Numbered from the stretch's first letter, positions 52,815 to 62,269 are shown. The stretch is DNA of 64,000 bases from an uncultured Prevotellaceae bacterium (GCA_902776545.1 CACYQO010000004.1:62001-126000); one strand, 5' to 3'. The notes: generated by a model from the letters alone, not told the origin. Program-made: numbers and translations.

Positions 52815-53723
52815 ATGGTAAAAATCAGTGTTATTCTGCCTGTCTATAATGTGGCGCCATATCTGGATGAGACATTTCACTCACTGCTGAATCAATCACT
52901 AAAAGAGATTGAGATTATTGCAGTGAATGATGGTTCAACAGACGAAAGTGAAGAAATTATAAAAAAGTATGCCCAACAGGATACACGCATCAGCTATTAC
53001 AATCAGGAAAATCAAGGACAGTCGGTTGCGAGAAACCATGCATTACTATATGCCACTGGTGAATATATTTATATGATGGATTCTGATGATGTGCTGGATA
53101 ATCCTGATGCTCTACAAATCTGTTATGACTATGCAGAAAAATGCAAGGCTGATTTTATCTTCTTCGATGGAGAAACTCTCCAAGAGGAAGGTGCTGCACC
53201 GATTTCATGGAATTACCATAGAACTCAGGAATTAGAAGAGGGAAAAGCATATGTAGGAGAGTTCCTGCTGAATATGATGCTTGACAATAGTAAGCATAAT
53301 TGTGTGGTATGGCTACTACTAATTAATCATAACTATCTCAAAAGAATCGCATTAGATTTCTATCCTGGAATCATCCATGAGGATGAACTATATACAACAA
53401 AGCTGACCTTACAAAGCAACAATATCTATTGTTTGAGAAGGAGTTTTGTTAAGCACCGTGTAAGACCTGCATCAACAATGGGCAAACACTATTCTAAACG
53501 AAACATCAACTGCTATCTGACGGTAATTGACGAATTACTAAAATGGCAAAAGTGCCCGATTACAAAAAAGTTTGCCCAATATACATTAAGCAAGGTGTTC
53601 TACACAGGACATCTGATACCTCTCCATGAGAAATGGGGAGTTTATTGGAGGGCTATAAAATCGGGATACTACAAATATATCGGTTTCAAGACATCGCTCG
53701 TATTCTGGCTAAAACACAGTTAA
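52815..53723 (+). CDS. Glycosyltransferase family 2
   Basis: 302 residues. GT-A blocks KISVILPVYNVAPYLDET, NDGSTDES, GQSVARNHAL and MDSDD. EDELYTTKLTL is the general-base region. It is a single-gene unit whose stop overlaps that of the convergent gene at 53720 by 3 bp; no terminator is visible there. Confidence 0.88.
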   Translation: MVKISVILPVYNVAPYLDETFHSLLNQSLKEIEIIAVNDGSTDESEEIIKKYAQQDTRISYYNQENQGQSVARNHALLYATGEYIYMMDSDDVLDNPDALQICYDYAEKCKADFIFFDGETLQEEGAAPISWNYHRTQELEEGKAYVGEFLLNMMLDNSKHNCVVWLLLINHNYLKRIALDFYPGIIHEDELYTTKLTLQSNNIYCLRRSFVKHRVRPASTMGKHYSKRNINCYLTVIDELLKWQKCPITKKFAQYTLSKVFYTGHLIPLHEKWGVYWRAIKSGYYKYIGFKTSLVFWLKHS

Positions 53724-54853
53724 GCCTCATCAACAACTCGCTTCATCTGAATCTTCCATGTAAGATTCTCTACCGTTTTGCGGATTTCTGCTGGATAGAA
53801 GTTATGAGTCTCTATGAAATCCACAATTTTCTGGATATCAATAGGTGACTCATCTGGGAGTGCTTTAATAATATATGGCTTGTCTTCGAAATCACTGTCT
53901 ATCTCAGAATATATAAATGGTATGCCTCGCGTAGCATACTCACGATTCTTTAGAGTCTTGATATATGTTATACCACTGCGATGACGGGCAAGACTGCCTA
54001 TAGCAAAGCAGCTCATATTAAAAACTTTATCAAGCTCCTCCCCAAACAACTGACCATGAAATATTACATTGTCCTTCAATCCATATTCATCTATTCTTGT
54101 CTGGATTCCCTTATAGTCCCCTTCTCCATAAAGATCGTATGGATCAATACCACCAACGATATGGAAAACAACCTTTTTAGGTGATTGAGCCTTCTTATAA
54201 TATTCACCCATACCTGCTATCAAGCGGTCATAACCGTGCCAAAGATGAACCTCGGCAACACCTATAAGATGAATGGCATCATCGACAGGTTTGAACTGAT
54301 GCAGGGGAATGCTATCGAAGTCAACACCATTGCTGATTCTTATTGTCCGTTGACCGAAAATTCTCTCAGCATCAGAGAATGTAACAACTGCAGACATCTG
54401 ACGATAGAGTTTATTCCGGAACATCTGATCAATCTTAAGTCCTAAACGCTCCTGGCGGGAGAATGTTGTAAACTCCTGGTCGTACGGATATGTGGGTATT
54501 TCAGTAACCGTTCTTATCCCTAAACTTTTAAGTTTCTTAAAGAAATTAATCAAAAATGGTGAAGCATTCTGGAAACAACGCGCATATACGAACTCTATTC
54601 CATTGTCTTTGCAATACTCATACACACAATCGAGATCTATCCTCTGACGAAGACCTGCGAGCATTCCTGTTCCATAATCTTTGATTACAGTACCATCAAC
54701 AAAACGGCAGCGATGATCGTTTTTATCGAAATCATAATAACAGAGATGTACTTCATAGCCATTCTCACGAAGTCCTTTAACCTGATAATGGATCTTCTTA
54801 CTAATACCACTAACCTCTGAAAAACCGTGATAAACTAAGAAAAGGACCTTCAT
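53720..54853 (-). CDS. Glycosyltransferase family 4-like (GT-B)
   Basis: 377 residues. The N-terminal domain has FLVYHGFSEVSGISKKIHYQ, with the glycine-rich acceptor loop. The C-terminal domain lacks the usual E-x7-E donor motif in clear form: YIKTLKNREYATRGIPFIYS takes its place. VVFHIVGGIDPYDLYGEG is a Rossmann-like strand. It follows glf by 13 bp on the same strand, so it could use UDP-galactofuranose (inference). Confidence 0.78.
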   Translation of the reverse strand: MKVLFLVYHGFSEVSGISKKIHYQVKGLRENGYEVHLCYYDFDKNDHRCRFVDGTVIKDYGTGMLAGLRQRIDLDCVYEYCKDNGIEFVYARCFQNASPFLINFFKKLKSLGIRTVTEIPTYPYDQEFTTFSRQERLGLKIDQMFRNKLYRQMSAVVTFSDAERIFGQRTIRISNGVDFDSIPLHQFKPVDDAIHLIGVAEVHLWHGYDRLIAGMGEYYKKAQSPKKVVFHIVGGIDPYDLYGEGDYKGIQTRIDEYGLKDNVIFHGQLFGEELDKVFNMSCFAIGSLARHRSGITYIKTLKNREYATRGIPFIYSEIDSDFEDKPYIIKALPDESPIDIQKIVDFIETHNFYPAEIRKTVENLTWKIQMKRVVDEA

Positions 54854-54866
54854 AACTCTCCTGATC

Positions 54867-56042
54867 TTATTGAATATTAAGTCCCATTACCTTCTCCACA
54901 ATCGGGGCCATATCGTAATATTTGTACTCAGCCAGATGACCTCCGAGGATAAGGTTCGGCTCTTGGTCGGCCAGTTCCTTATACTGCTGATAGAGAGACA
55001 TATTCCGTTCGTCATTCACACTATAATAGGGTTCCATACCCTCTTTCCATTCAGATGAGTATTCACGGGAGATAACGGTCTTTGGACACTTATAGACATC
55101 GTCGCCAAACATCTCGAAATGCTTGTGCTCAATGATACGGGTATAGGGTACCTCTGCATCGGTAAAGTTCATAACAGCATTTCCCTGGTAGTTGGGCATA
55201 TCAAGGATTTCCTCCTCAAAACGTACGGTGCGATATTCCAGTTTGCCGAAACGATAGTCGTAATATTCGTCCAATTTCCCTGTATAAAGAATCTTTGAAC
55301 TTTGAACTTTGAACTTTGAACTTTGAACTTTATAGACACCCAAAGTTTCATCAAAGCTCCGTTGGCAATCGAAGAAATCAACATTTGTTATTACATCCAC
55401 ACCTTTGAGCATACCATCAATGAGTTTATTGAAGCCTCCCATTGGAATACCCTGAAAACGGTCGTTAAAATAATTGTTATCATGGACAAAACGAACCGGC
55501 AGACGTTTGATGATAAACGCCGGAAGTTCGCTACATTTCCGTCCCCACTGTTTCTCGGTATAGCCTTTAATCAGGATCTCATAGATATCCTTTCCAATCA
55601 ACAATTGTGCCTGTTCTTCCAAATTACGGGGTTCGGTAACACCGTCAGCTTTCATACGTTCCAAAGCCTCCTGACGCTGTTCTTCAATCTTTGCCTGAGC
55701 CTCTGCCGGGGTCAACACACCCCACATCTGATAGAAGGTGTTCATATTGAACGGCAGATTATACTGTTTGCCTTTGTAATTAGCAATGGGCGAGTTGGTA
55801 TAACGGTTGAACTCGACAATGGAGTTTACAAATTCCCATACCTGTTTGTTGGAGGTATGAAAAATATGGGCACCGTACTTATGAACATTGATGCCCTCGA
55901 TATTCTCACAATAGATATTTCCGCCCAAATGATTGCGCTTATCAATGACCAGGCAACGCTTACCCTGACGGTGTGCCATACAAGCGAAAGTGGCACCATA
56001 GATACCTGCGCCGACAATCAAATAGTCATACTGTTTATCCAT
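54867..56042 (-). CDS. glf: UDP-galactopyranose mutase
   Basis: Converts UDP-galactopyranose to UDP-galactofuranose using FAD. 391 residues from ATG 56042 ([13 protein letters not shown]). The frame extends upstream to 56063, but that would start inside the promoter. FAD motif [37 protein letters not shown], and C-terminal [11 protein letters not shown]-like [12 protein letters not shown] are family hallmarks. A segment of about 14 residues (KVQSS repeated around FKVQSSK, near residue 240) is encoded by a heptamer tandem repeat and absent from typical enzymes. It precedes a GT4-like gene on the same strand. Confidence 0.95.
   Translation of the reverse strand: MDKQYDYLIVGAGIYGATFACMAHRQGKRCLVIDKRNHLGGNIYCENIEGINVHKYGAHIFHTSNKQVWEFVNSIVEFNRYTNSPIANYKGKQYNLPFNMNTFYQMWGVLTPAEAQAKIEEQRQEALERMKADGVTEPRNLEEQAQLLIGKDIYEILIKGYTEKQWGRKCSELPAFIIKRLPVRFVHDNNYFNDRFQGIPMGGFNKLIDGMLKGVDVITNVDFFDCQRSFDETLGVYKVQSSKFKVQSSKILYTGKLDEYYDYRFGKLEYRTVRFEEEILDMPNYQGNAVMNFTDAEVPYTRIIEHKHFEMFGDDVYKCPKTVISREYSSEWKEGMEPYYSVNDERNMSLYQQYKELADQEPNLILGGHLAEYKYYDMAPIVEKVMGLNIQ
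55293..55331 (+). repeat. Heptamer tandem repeat (CTTTGAA x5.6) inside glf
   Basis: Five perfect 7-bp units at 55293-55327 plus a 4-base partial unit. On the coding (minus) strand it reads TTCAAAG and encodes the heptad-periodic peptide KVQSSKF. Because 7 is not a multiple of 3, a change of one or two units would shift the frame; three units keep it. Confidence 0.95.
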
Positions 56043-56060
56043 AATTCGCTTATTTTTCTG

Positions 56061-56068
56061 CAAAAATA
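56061..56068 (-). promoter_or_regulatory. -7 promoter box for glf
   Basis: Reads TATTTTTG then CAG on the minus strand, 18 bp before the start at 56042. Confidence 0.7.
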
Positions 56069-56076
56069 GAAAAAAA

Positions 56077-56108
56077 TTTGGATATATGCAAATATATTCG
56101 TATTTTTG
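56077..56108 (+). promoter_or_regulatory. Promoter of the acetyltransferase/GT4 unit
   Basis: -33 TTTG at 56077-56080, a 20-bp spacer, then -7 TATTTTTG at 56101-56108. Divergent from the glf promoter. Confidence 0.85.
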
Positions 56109-56130
56109 TCGTCGTAAACTGAATAATCAG

Positions 56131-56721
56131 ATGAATAACGAATCTGTCAGACAAAAGTTCAAGGGCAATCCGAAGCTGAAACGGCTTGTGGACTGGCTCA
56201 TCATGAACCAAGTGGAAACACGACCACGATGGTATGTCCGTTTGCTGGCTCCCCTCTACCAACACCGCGGCAGACACTCGGTGATTCATCGTTCTGTGAG
56301 AATGGATACGCCTCCGTACAGAAAGTTCTCACTTGGCGACTATAGTGTGGTGGAATCATACAGTTGCATTAATAATGCTGTGGGAGATGTCATCATCGGT
56401 GACTATACCAGAGTGGGACTGCATAATACCATCATCGGACCTGTGACTATCGGAAGTCATGTCAACCTGGCCCAAGGCATCACGGTTACAGCCTTGAATC
56501 ACAACTTCTCAGAAACCGATAAGCGAATTGACGAGCAGGGTGTCAGTACAACACCCGTCGCGATAGATGACGACGTATGGATTGGTGCCAATGCGGTCAT
56601 CTTACCAGGTGTGAGCATCGGCACTCACTCGGTAGTAGCAGCTGGTGCAGTAGTAACCAAGGACGTTCCACCACACTCATTGGTGGCTGGTGTTCCCGCA
56701 AAAGTAATTAAGCAGTTATGA
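56131..56721 (+). CDS. Hexapeptide-repeat acyltransferase (WcaF/WcaB-like)
   Basis: 196 residues from ATG 56131. The frame extends to 56086, but that contains the -7 box. Left-handed beta-helix hexapeptides run from about residue 90 ([19 protein letters not shown]) to the end ([17 protein letters not shown]). The catalytic His is in TALNHNFS. The C-terminal VVAGVPAK-type end ([11 protein letters not shown]) is standard. It would O-acetylate a sugar using acetyl-CoA in the cytoplasm, unlike the membrane AT3 and MBOAT enzymes. It overlaps the next gene by 4 bp. Confidence 0.9.
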   Translation: MNNESVRQKFKGNPKLKRLVDWLIMNQVETRPRWYVRLLAPLYQHRGRHSVIHRSVRMDTPPYRKFSLGDYSVVESYSCINNAVGDVIIGDYTRVGLHNTIIGPVTIGSHVNLAQGITVTALNHNFSETDKRIDEQGVSTTPVAIDDDVWIGANAVILPGVSIGTHSVVAAGAVVTKDVPPHSLVAGVPAKVIKQL

Positions 56722-57842
56722 GAATAGGTATTGAAGCTCAGCGCATCTTCCGCAAGAACAAACACGGCATGGACTATGTCGTGCTGCAGGAAATCAAGGA
56801 ACTGCAGAAGATGGATACGAAGAACGAATATTTCGTGTTTGTTGCTCCAGGAGAGGATGTCTGTTTAGAAGACACGAAGAATTTCCACATCATCGAAATC
56901 GGAGGCACCTTCTATCCTGTCTGGGAGCAGATAACCCTTCCAAAGGCGGTTAAGGAATTGAGCCTCGACATGTTACACTGTACGAGCAATACCGCCCCGA
57001 TCCGTTGCAAGGTTCCTCTGATTTTGACACTCCACGACATCATCTTCCTGGAACCGAGGGACAAGAACAATAAATCGCTCTATCAGAATATGGGATGGTT
57101 CTACCGTAGACTGGTCGTGCCCAGAATTCTCAAGAAATGCCAACGTATCATCACCGTGTCCAACTTTGAGAAGAACAATATCATGTCGAAGTTGAACATC
57201 CCCCAGGAGAGGATGGCGATGATCTACAACGGCTATAACGAATGGTTCAAGCCCATTGCAGATACCGAACATATCTATCAGAAATACATCGAAGAACCCG
57301 GCTATTTCTTTTTCTTAGGCAACACCGATCCCAAGAAGAATACTGAGCGGACACTGATTGCCTACGCCAAATATCTTGAGAAATCGAGTGTGAAACGTAA
57401 GTTGCTGATGGCTGATCTCAACAAGGCGTATCTGGATGACATTGTCAAACGTAACCACTTGGAAGAGATGATGCAACACGTTGTCATGCCTGGTTATATT
57501 GTAAACAGCGACCTACCTTATATATATAATAATGCCTTTGCCTTCCTATACACTTCCCTCCGGGAGAGTTTCGGCATTCCCCTACTCGAAGCCATGGCCT
57601 GCGGAACACCTGTCATCACCTCAAACACATCGTCGATGCCGGAGATAGGAGGACCTGATGCCATCCTCATCAATCCGGAAAATCCTAACGAGATTACAGA
57701 GATGATGATCCGTTTGGAAGAAGATGACAAGTTCTATTCAAAACAAAAGGAGATAGGACTCGTACGGGCCGAGCAATTCTCATGGAAACAGACGGCAGAA
57801 CATCTGCTCAACCTTTACGAGAATGTGTATAAACAAAGATAA
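56718..57842 (+). CDS. Glycosyltransferase family 4 (mannosyltransferase-like)
   Basis: 374 residues. GT-B enzyme with [42 protein letters not shown], and the donor site [17 protein letters not shown] with the E-x7-E motif, then [14 protein letters not shown]. This arrangement is typical of the WbaZ/mannosyltransferase-like GT4 subgroup and could use GDP-mannose. ATGA coupling with the acetyltransferase suggests acetylation and transfer in one step of the pathway. It is the last glycan gene of the locus. Confidence 0.9.
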   Translation: MRIGIEAQRIFRKNKHGMDYVVLQEIKELQKMDTKNEYFVFVAPGEDVCLEDTKNFHIIEIGGTFYPVWEQITLPKAVKELSLDMLHCTSNTAPIRCKVPLILTLHDIIFLEPRDKNNKSLYQNMGWFYRRLVVPRILKKCQRIITVSNFEKNNIMSKLNIPQERMAMIYNGYNEWFKPIADTEHIYQKYIEEPGYFFFLGNTDPKKNTERTLIAYAKYLEKSSVKRKLLMADLNKAYLDDIVKRNHLEEMMQHVVMPGYIVNSDLPYIYNNAFAFLYTSLRESFGIPLLEAMACGTPVITSNTSSMPEIGGPDAILINPENPNEITEMMIRLEEDDKFYSKQKEIGLVRAEQFSWKQTAEHLLNLYENVYKQR

Positions 57843-57854
57843 GGGTTTCCCTAT

Positions 57855-58193
57855 TCAGGCAAACAAATCAAGGGAGAGGTCCTTCGCGGGCTTCTCCTCT
57901 TTTTCTTCGGGATTGGTCTCTTCACGGAAGGTGATCATCAACTGACGGGCATCGGCATTATTCTGCGTGTTCAGACGATAATAACCACGACGTTCCATAC
58001 TCTCGACCAAAGAGGCTGCTGACTTGGAATTCTTCAGCAGGTATTGCTGGACATACGAACGGATTTCATCTATATCAGGCGTATAAAAAAGAGACACATT
58101 CTGATTAAAAACATGCTTGGCCAACAGTTGCACGCTGATGCCCTGTTCACCCACATCGGAAAGTATTCTCAGAATCTGCCTGTCGTATGTCAT
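57855..58193 (-). CDS. Small conserved Bacteroidales-type protein of unknown function
   Basis: 112 residues, soluble. The N-terminal half (YDRQILRILSDVGEQGISVQLLAKHVFN) looks like a helix-turn-helix or winged-helix fold. RRGYYRLNT resembles a wing strand. The last 20 residues are acidic and Lys/Glu rich, ending LSLDLFA. No family name can be given. It lies 3' to 3' with the glycan genes and after the H1-like gene, with a hairpin between. Confidence 0.6.
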   Translation of the reverse strand: MTYDRQILRILSDVGEQGISVQLLAKHVFNQNVSLFYTPDIDEIRSYVQQYLLKNSKSAASLVESMERRGYYRLNTQNNADARQLMITFREETNPEEKEEKPAKDLSLDLFA

Positions 58194-58200
58194 AAGATTA

Positions 58201-58233
58201 AAAAAGGCCGGTAATCTCTTTACCGACCTTTTT
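58201..58233 (-). terminator. Hairpin terminator after the winged-helix gene
   Basis: Arms 58201-58214 and 58220-58233 pair over 14 bp with one mismatch. Read on the minus strand, the stem (aaggtcggtaa type) is followed by a T-run. Confidence 0.75.
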
Positions 58234-58250
58234 TATAGTACGTTAACGGA

Positions 58251-58562
58251 TTAAGCCAATGTAACTTTCTCTCCATCGTTAGCGAGCTTGCCCTCCTTGA
58301 AGAGCCAGCCGAGACCGAGAAGAGTCTCCTCCTCAGAAATCTTTGCAGCCTTGGCAATCTCCTTAACGGTGAGAGCCTTACCTTCTGCTGCCAGTGCCTG
58401 ATAAACATCACCAGCCTTGAAACCAGCATTCTCAGCGTTAACTGCGAGAACTGCCTTTTCAGCTGCCTTAGGAGCAGCGGCCTTCTTTACGGTTGTTGTC
58501 TTCTTAGCTGCGGCTGCCTTTGTCTCAGTAGCCTTCTTAGCTGTTGCTTTCTTTTCTGCCAT
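58251..58562 (-). CDS. Winged-helix protein with Lys/Ala-rich histone-H1-like N-terminus
   Basis: 103 residues. Residues 1-40 are a repetitive KKATAKKA/AAAKK stretch like the tail of histone H1 or bacterial Hc1. Residues 45-103 form a small winged helix (GDVYQALAAEGKALTVKEIAKAAKI, then LGLGWLFKEGKLANDGEKV) of the DUF2582 type. The mix suggests a nucleoid-associated DNA-binding protein. It is transcribed alone, with a promoter at 58612-58619 and a terminator after it. Confidence 0.75.
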   Translation of the reverse strand: MAEKKATAKKATETKAAAAKKTTTVKKAAAPKAAEKAVLAVNAENAGFKAGDVYQALAAEGKALTVKEIAKAAKISEEETLLGLGWLFKEGKLANDGEKVTLA

Positions 58563-58611
58563 AGTTTTTAATATTAATACTTTTGTGAAGTAAATTTCTT
58601 TTTAACGGGTG

Positions 58612-58619
58612 CAAAGGTA
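58612..58619 (-). promoter_or_regulatory. -7 promoter box for the winged-helix gene
   Basis: Reads TACCTTTG then CACC on the minus strand, about 50 bp before the start codon. Confidence 0.7.
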
Positions 58620-58674
58620 AGACCTTTTTTTCAGACACCTTATTAATATTTAAGTATTTTTGACAGGAAAGTAC

Positions 58675-60435
58675 TTATTCTTGATGAATATCAATTTGCA
58701 GGTTCAATTCCTCTAACTGTTTAGGATCCAGTTCACCCGGTGCATCCAGCATCACATCACGTCCACTGTTGTTCTTCGGGAAGGCAATACAGTCACGGAT
58801 ACTGTCGAGACCAGCCATCAGCGACACGAAACGATCGAGACCGAAAGCCAGACCAGCGTGGGGAGGTGCACCGTACTTGAAGGCGTTGATCAGGAAGCCG
58901 AACTGAGCCATAGCACGCTCGGGGGTGAAGCCCAAAATCTGGAACATCTTTTCCTGTAATTTGCAATCATGGATACGGAGAGAGCCACCACCGACCTCGA
59001 CTCCGTTGCAGACGAAGTCATAGGCCACGGCACGAACTTTCTCAGGAGCCGTATCGAGCAGGGGAATATCATCGGGATTAGGCATCGTGAACGGATGGTG
59101 CGTAGCCATCAGACGCTGTTCCTCATCACTCCACTCAAAGAGCGGGAAGTCTACAATCCAAAGGCATACAAAGTTGTCCTTATCACGCAGGCCAAGACGG
59201 TCACCCATCTCCAGACGGAGCGTACAGAGTTGCACGCGGGTCTTGTTGGCATTATCGCCAGAGAGAATCAGCGCGAGGTCACCATCCTTGGCACCCATAG
59301 CCTCCTTCACCTTGACCCAAACCTCAGGCTCATAGAACTTATCGATGCTCGACTTCACCGTGCCATCGGTATTGAACTTCACATAGACCAAACCCTTGGC
59401 ACCCACCTGCGGACGCTTCACAAAGTCCGTCAACTGATCCAACTGCTTACGCGTGTAGTCAGCACAACCAGGCACACAGATACCGCCGATATAATTAGCC
59501 TCATTGAAGACGGGGAATGTACCTGTGCCTTTCAACTGATCCATCAGTTCCACGAACTCCATGCCAAAGCGGAGGTCGGGCTTATCAGAACCGAAACGAC
59601 GCATAGCCTCGTGCCAGGTCATCCGCTGCAATGGAGGAAGTTCGATGCCTCGTACCTCTTTAAATAAATGACGCGCCATATCCTCGAAAAGCTGGAGCAC
59701 ATCCTCCTGCTCGACAAACGACATCTCACAGTCAATCTGTGTGAACTCTGGCTGACGGTCTGCACGCAGGTCTTCATCACGGAAGCACTTGGCAATCTGG
59801 AAATAACGGTCGAAGCCACTGACCATCAGCAATTGCTTCAAAGTCTGGGGAGACTGTGGCAGTGCATAGAACTGTCCGGGATTCATACGGGAGGGCACCA
59901 CGAAGTCACGGGCTCCCTCTGGTGTCGAACCAATCAGAATCGGTGTCTCCACCTCGATGAAGTCTTTCCCGTCGAGGAAGTTACGGATTAGGATGGTCAT
60001 GCGGTGACGCAGTTCGAGGTTCTTACGGACTGCTGCACGACGCAGATCCAGATAACGGTATTTCATGCGGATATCATCACCGCCGTCGGTATTATCCTCA
60101 ATGGTGAACGGAGGTGTCAGGCTCTCACTCAGGATGTTCAGTTCCTTGACAAGGATTTCAATATCACCCGTAGGCATCTTGGGATTCTTGCTCTGACGCT
60201 CACTGACCTCACCCTTTACCTGAATACAGAACTCACGTCCCAATTTGTTGGCACGCTCGCACAATTCAGCATCATTAGCCTCATTGAAAACCAACTGAGT
60301 CAGACCATAACGATCACGCAGATCGACGAAGGTCATACCACCCATTTTACGGCTTCGCTGAACCCATCCGGCCAGTGTGACAACGCTGCCGGCATCTGAG
60401 AGTCGTAACTCTCCACAAGTCTTACTTCTATACAT
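58675..60435 (-). CDS. aspS: Aspartyl-tRNA synthetase
   Basis: Charges tRNA-Asp. 586 residues, the normal bacterial size. It has an N-terminal OB-fold anticodon-binding domain ([27 protein letters not shown]), class II motif 2 ([20 protein letters not shown]), the bacterial insertion (GAD) domain, and motif 3 ([13 protein letters not shown]). A housekeeping gene that marks the end of the glycan locus. No clear -7 box was found upstream. Confidence 0.97.
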   Translation of the reverse strand: MYRSKTCGELRLSDAGSVVTLAGWVQRSRKMGGMTFVDLRDRYGLTQLVFNEANDAELCERANKLGREFCIQVKGEVSERQSKNPKMPTGDIEILVKELNILSESLTPPFTIEDNTDGGDDIRMKYRYLDLRRAAVRKNLELRHRMTILIRNFLDGKDFIEVETPILIGSTPEGARDFVVPSRMNPGQFYALPQSPQTLKQLLMVSGFDRYFQIAKCFRDEDLRADRQPEFTQIDCEMSFVEQEDVLQLFEDMARHLFKEVRGIELPPLQRMTWHEAMRRFGSDKPDLRFGMEFVELMDQLKGTGTFPVFNEANYIGGICVPGCADYTRKQLDQLTDFVKRPQVGAKGLVYVKFNTDGTVKSSIDKFYEPEVWVKVKEAMGAKDGDLALILSGDNANKTRVQLCTLRLEMGDRLGLRDKDNFVCLWIVDFPLFEWSDEEQRLMATHHPFTMPNPDDIPLLDTAPEKVRAVAYDFVCNGVEVGGGSLRIHDCKLQEKMFQILGFTPERAMAQFGFLINAFKYGAPPHAGLAFGLDRFVSLMAGLDSIRDCIAFPKNNSGRDVMLDAPGELDPKQLEELNLQIDIHQE

Positions 60436-60478
60436 ATTGATGTTTCTTTTATTCTATTTGACTTTTCTTGTTTTTTAC

Positions 60479-60502
60479 CTTTTCAACTTTTCACCTTTTC
60501 AC
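60479..60502 (+). repeat. Octamer tandem repeat (CTTTTCAM x3) in a promoter
   Basis: CTTTTCAA, CTTTTCAC and CTTTTCAC in tandem, ending 9 bp before the -7 box at 60512. It is related in sequence and position to the heptamer tracts at 29485 and 62242. Confidence 0.7.
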
Positions 60503-60511
60503 TTTTTTTAT

Positions 60512-60519
60512 TACCTTTG
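60512..60519 (+). promoter_or_regulatory. -7 promoter box for the DUF1573 gene
   Basis: TACCTTTG followed by CCC, 30 bp before the ATG at 60550. The -33 region is replaced by octamer repeats. Confidence 0.7.
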
Positions 60520-60549
60520 CCCGCAGAAATCATTTAAACTATTAGGAAT

Positions 60550-60939
60550 ATGAAGAAGTTTTTGTTATTTACAATGCTGCTTTTCTGCGGAATGAATGTC
60601 GCACTGGCTCAGAAACCCGCAGAGATTAAGTTTGATAAGCTGACGCACGATTTCGGAACATTCTCCGAGAAAAATCCTGTGGTCAGCTGCACGTTCACCT
60701 TTACCAATGTCGGTGAGACCGCCTTGGTGATTAATCAGGCTGTGGCCTCCTGTGGCTGTACGGTTCCTGAGTACACCAAGGAACCTATCCAACCAGGTGA
60801 GAAGGGAGAAATCAAGGTGACCTATAACGGTACGGGTAAGTTCCCTGGTCATTTCAAAAAATCCATCACGGTGAGGACCAACGGCGCCGTTGAGATGACA
60901 CGCCTTTATATAGAAGGTGAAATGACAAAAGCTGAATAA
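60550..60939 (+). CDS. DUF1573 domain protein (exported)
   Basis: 129 residues. A signal peptide is clear (about 1-20, ending ALA before Q). One Ig-like DUF1573 domain fills the rest: FDKLTHDFGTFSEKNP, FTFTNVGETALVI, ASCGCTVPEYTKEPI with two conserved Cys, and PGEKGEIKVTYNGTG. Periplasmic or surface protein of unknown function, common in Bacteroidota. It is convergent with the DUF3078 gene and separated from it by a bidirectional terminator. Confidence 0.9.
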   Translation: MKKFLLFTMLLFCGMNVALAQKPAEIKFDKLTHDFGTFSEKNPVVSCTFTFTNVGETALVINQAVASCGCTVPEYTKEPIQPGEKGEIKVTYNGTGKFPGHFKKSITVRTNGAVEMTRLYIEGEMTKAE

Positions 60940-60942
60940 AAA

Positions 60943-60980
60943 CAAATCGCCCGCCAAATTGACGGGCGATTTGCTTTTTT
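60943..60980. terminator. Bidirectional hairpin terminator
   Basis: An 11-bp perfect stem (60943-60953 with 60963-60973), GC core gcccg/cgggc, with a T-run to the right and an A-run to the left, between two convergent genes. Confidence 0.88.
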
Positions 60981-62157
60981 AGAACTTATAGGCGAAGCCG
61001 ATGGAGCTGTACTCCTTGAACTGCCAGTAGCCATGATCGTCATCCCTCACACTGGAATCGTCAAAGCGTGGGAAGAGGAACAGGTTGGCTGTGATGTACT
61101 TCGACACACGAAGCTCGAAGGTGTTTTCCCACTCTAACTCGAAACGTTTATATGATGTAAAGGCATAAAAACGCGTCTTCCACGTGACATTCTCATTCAT
61201 CTTCCACTCAAGGTCGGCTGTCAGCTGAGAACCGAAGTCCAACAAAGAGTGCTTTCCAGGCTCCAGGCCGAAAGAGGGTCCCAGTTCGAGACGGTCCACA
61301 TAGCGGTAATTGATGGCTAACGGAGAGATGTTGATTGTACCCGTCAGGCGCTCTTTCAGCTTGTTGACCTTGTAATCCATACCAAGACCGAGGTTCAGGT
61401 TCAACGGAGAACAGAAATCTGAATAGACAACAGGATCGTTAGCCTTCAGACCTCTGGTGAACTGCGTGTAGGCCAGGAATTGCAAGGTATAGTACCAGTT
61501 CTTGGCTGCCTCAAGTCCAAGTTTAGAGGTCAGACGGATGAGGTCTTCGTTAGCCTTGAACTTATGGATGGAGTCTGAAGGGGAGCGAAGGAAACCGAGC
61601 TTAGCCTCCAGTTTGTTGTCCCACTTCCATTTGTTCTTGTTGTCGTAATTGGCCTCCAACACAATTGAACCAACCATCGAATAGTTCGACTCACCACCTT
61701 TATACCAGTTGTCCGTCACATAGTTCTGCATGAACTGCAAGAAACCGTCACCCTTGTAAGTCCAGAACTTGGGTTTCTGCACCACCACGGAGTCTGGCGC
61801 GTCCTCTGGCAGATCAATAACGGGAGCCTCTACCCTATCGACGAGCACCACCTGGTTCTCAATAGGCTGGTCTACGTCATCACGGATAGTGCCTGTTTCA
61901 CGAAGTTCCGTCTCTGTGGCACTGACCAGATCGGGACGGTTCAGATACACATTCAGCAAGGTGGCATCCACCTCATCGGCCACAGCATCCTTGCCTGCAG
62001 CATCAGAATTGAGTGCCAAAGCCTTGTCGGCAACATTGTGATAGAAAGTCACTGGCGCAAACAAACGATAGTACCTTGCGTCAAGACTGTCATTGGGCTG
62101 TGCGGCGCTGGCGCTGAGCGTCATGACTGCCGCGGATAATAAAATCAGTTTACGCAT
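60979..62157 (-). CDS. DUF3078 domain protein (outer-membrane beta-barrel type)
   Basis: 392 residues from ATG 62157 (MRKLILLSAAVMTLSASAA, a signal peptide). The frame extends to 62226, but that crosses the heptamer repeats and the -7 box. After a ~110-residue low-complexity part comes WTYKGDGFLQFMQNYVTDNWYKGGESNYS, the DUF3078 hallmark, and then alternating beta strands ending in an aromatic F (GFAYKF), as in outer-membrane barrels. Function unknown; widespread in Bacteroidota. Confidence 0.85.
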   Translation of the reverse strand: MRKLILLSAAVMTLSASAAQPNDSLDARYYRLFAPVTFYHNVADKALALNSDAAGKDAVADEVDATLLNVYLNRPDLVSATETELRETGTIRDDVDQPIENQVVLVDRVEAPVIDLPEDAPDSVVVQKPKFWTYKGDGFLQFMQNYVTDNWYKGGESNYSMVGSIVLEANYDNKNKWKWDNKLEAKLGFLRSPSDSIHKFKANEDLIRLTSKLGLEAAKNWYYTLQFLAYTQFTRGLKANDPVVYSDFCSPLNLNLGLGMDYKVNKLKERLTGTINISPLAINYRYVDRLELGPSFGLEPGKHSLLDFGSQLTADLEWKMNENVTWKTRFYAFTSYKRFELEWENTFELRVSKYITANLFLFPRFDDSSVRDDDHGYWQFKEYSSIGFAYKF

Positions 62158-62166
62158 AACTGAGTG

Positions 62167-62174
62167 CAAAGTTA
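62167..62174 (-). promoter_or_regulatory. -7 promoter box for the DUF3078 gene
   Basis: Reads TAACTTTG then CAC on the minus strand, 9 bp before the start codon. Heptamer repeats begin 8 bp upstream of it. Confidence 0.7.
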
Positions 62175-62181
62175 CAAATTT

Positions 62182-62209
62182 AAGTGAAAAGTGAAGAGTG
62201 AAAAGTGAA
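62182..62209 (-). repeat. Heptamer tandem repeat (AAGTGAA x4), left arm
   Basis: Four units (third GAGTGAA), directly upstream of the minus-strand -7 box. It is complementary to the tract at 62242-62262. Confidence 0.85.
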
Positions 62210-62241
62210 AAATTTGCTACCGCCATCGTATTTTTTTATTT

Positions 62242-62262
62242 TTCACTCTTCACTTTTCACTT
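62242..62262 (+). repeat. Heptamer tandem repeat (TTCACTY x3), right arm
   Basis: Three units ending 7 bp before the yidC -7 box. With the left arm it forms an inverted repeat across the divergent intergenic region. Confidence 0.85.
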
Positions 62263-62269
62263 TTTTTCG

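Noticed and set aside
55323-56069. 248-residue plus-strand open frame opposite glf
   Set aside because: Shadow of the UDP-galactopyranose mutase gene; no family features and no promoter of its own.
58969-59667. 232-residue plus-strand frame opposite aspS
   Set aside because: Complement of a conserved synthetase; composition typical of antisense frames.
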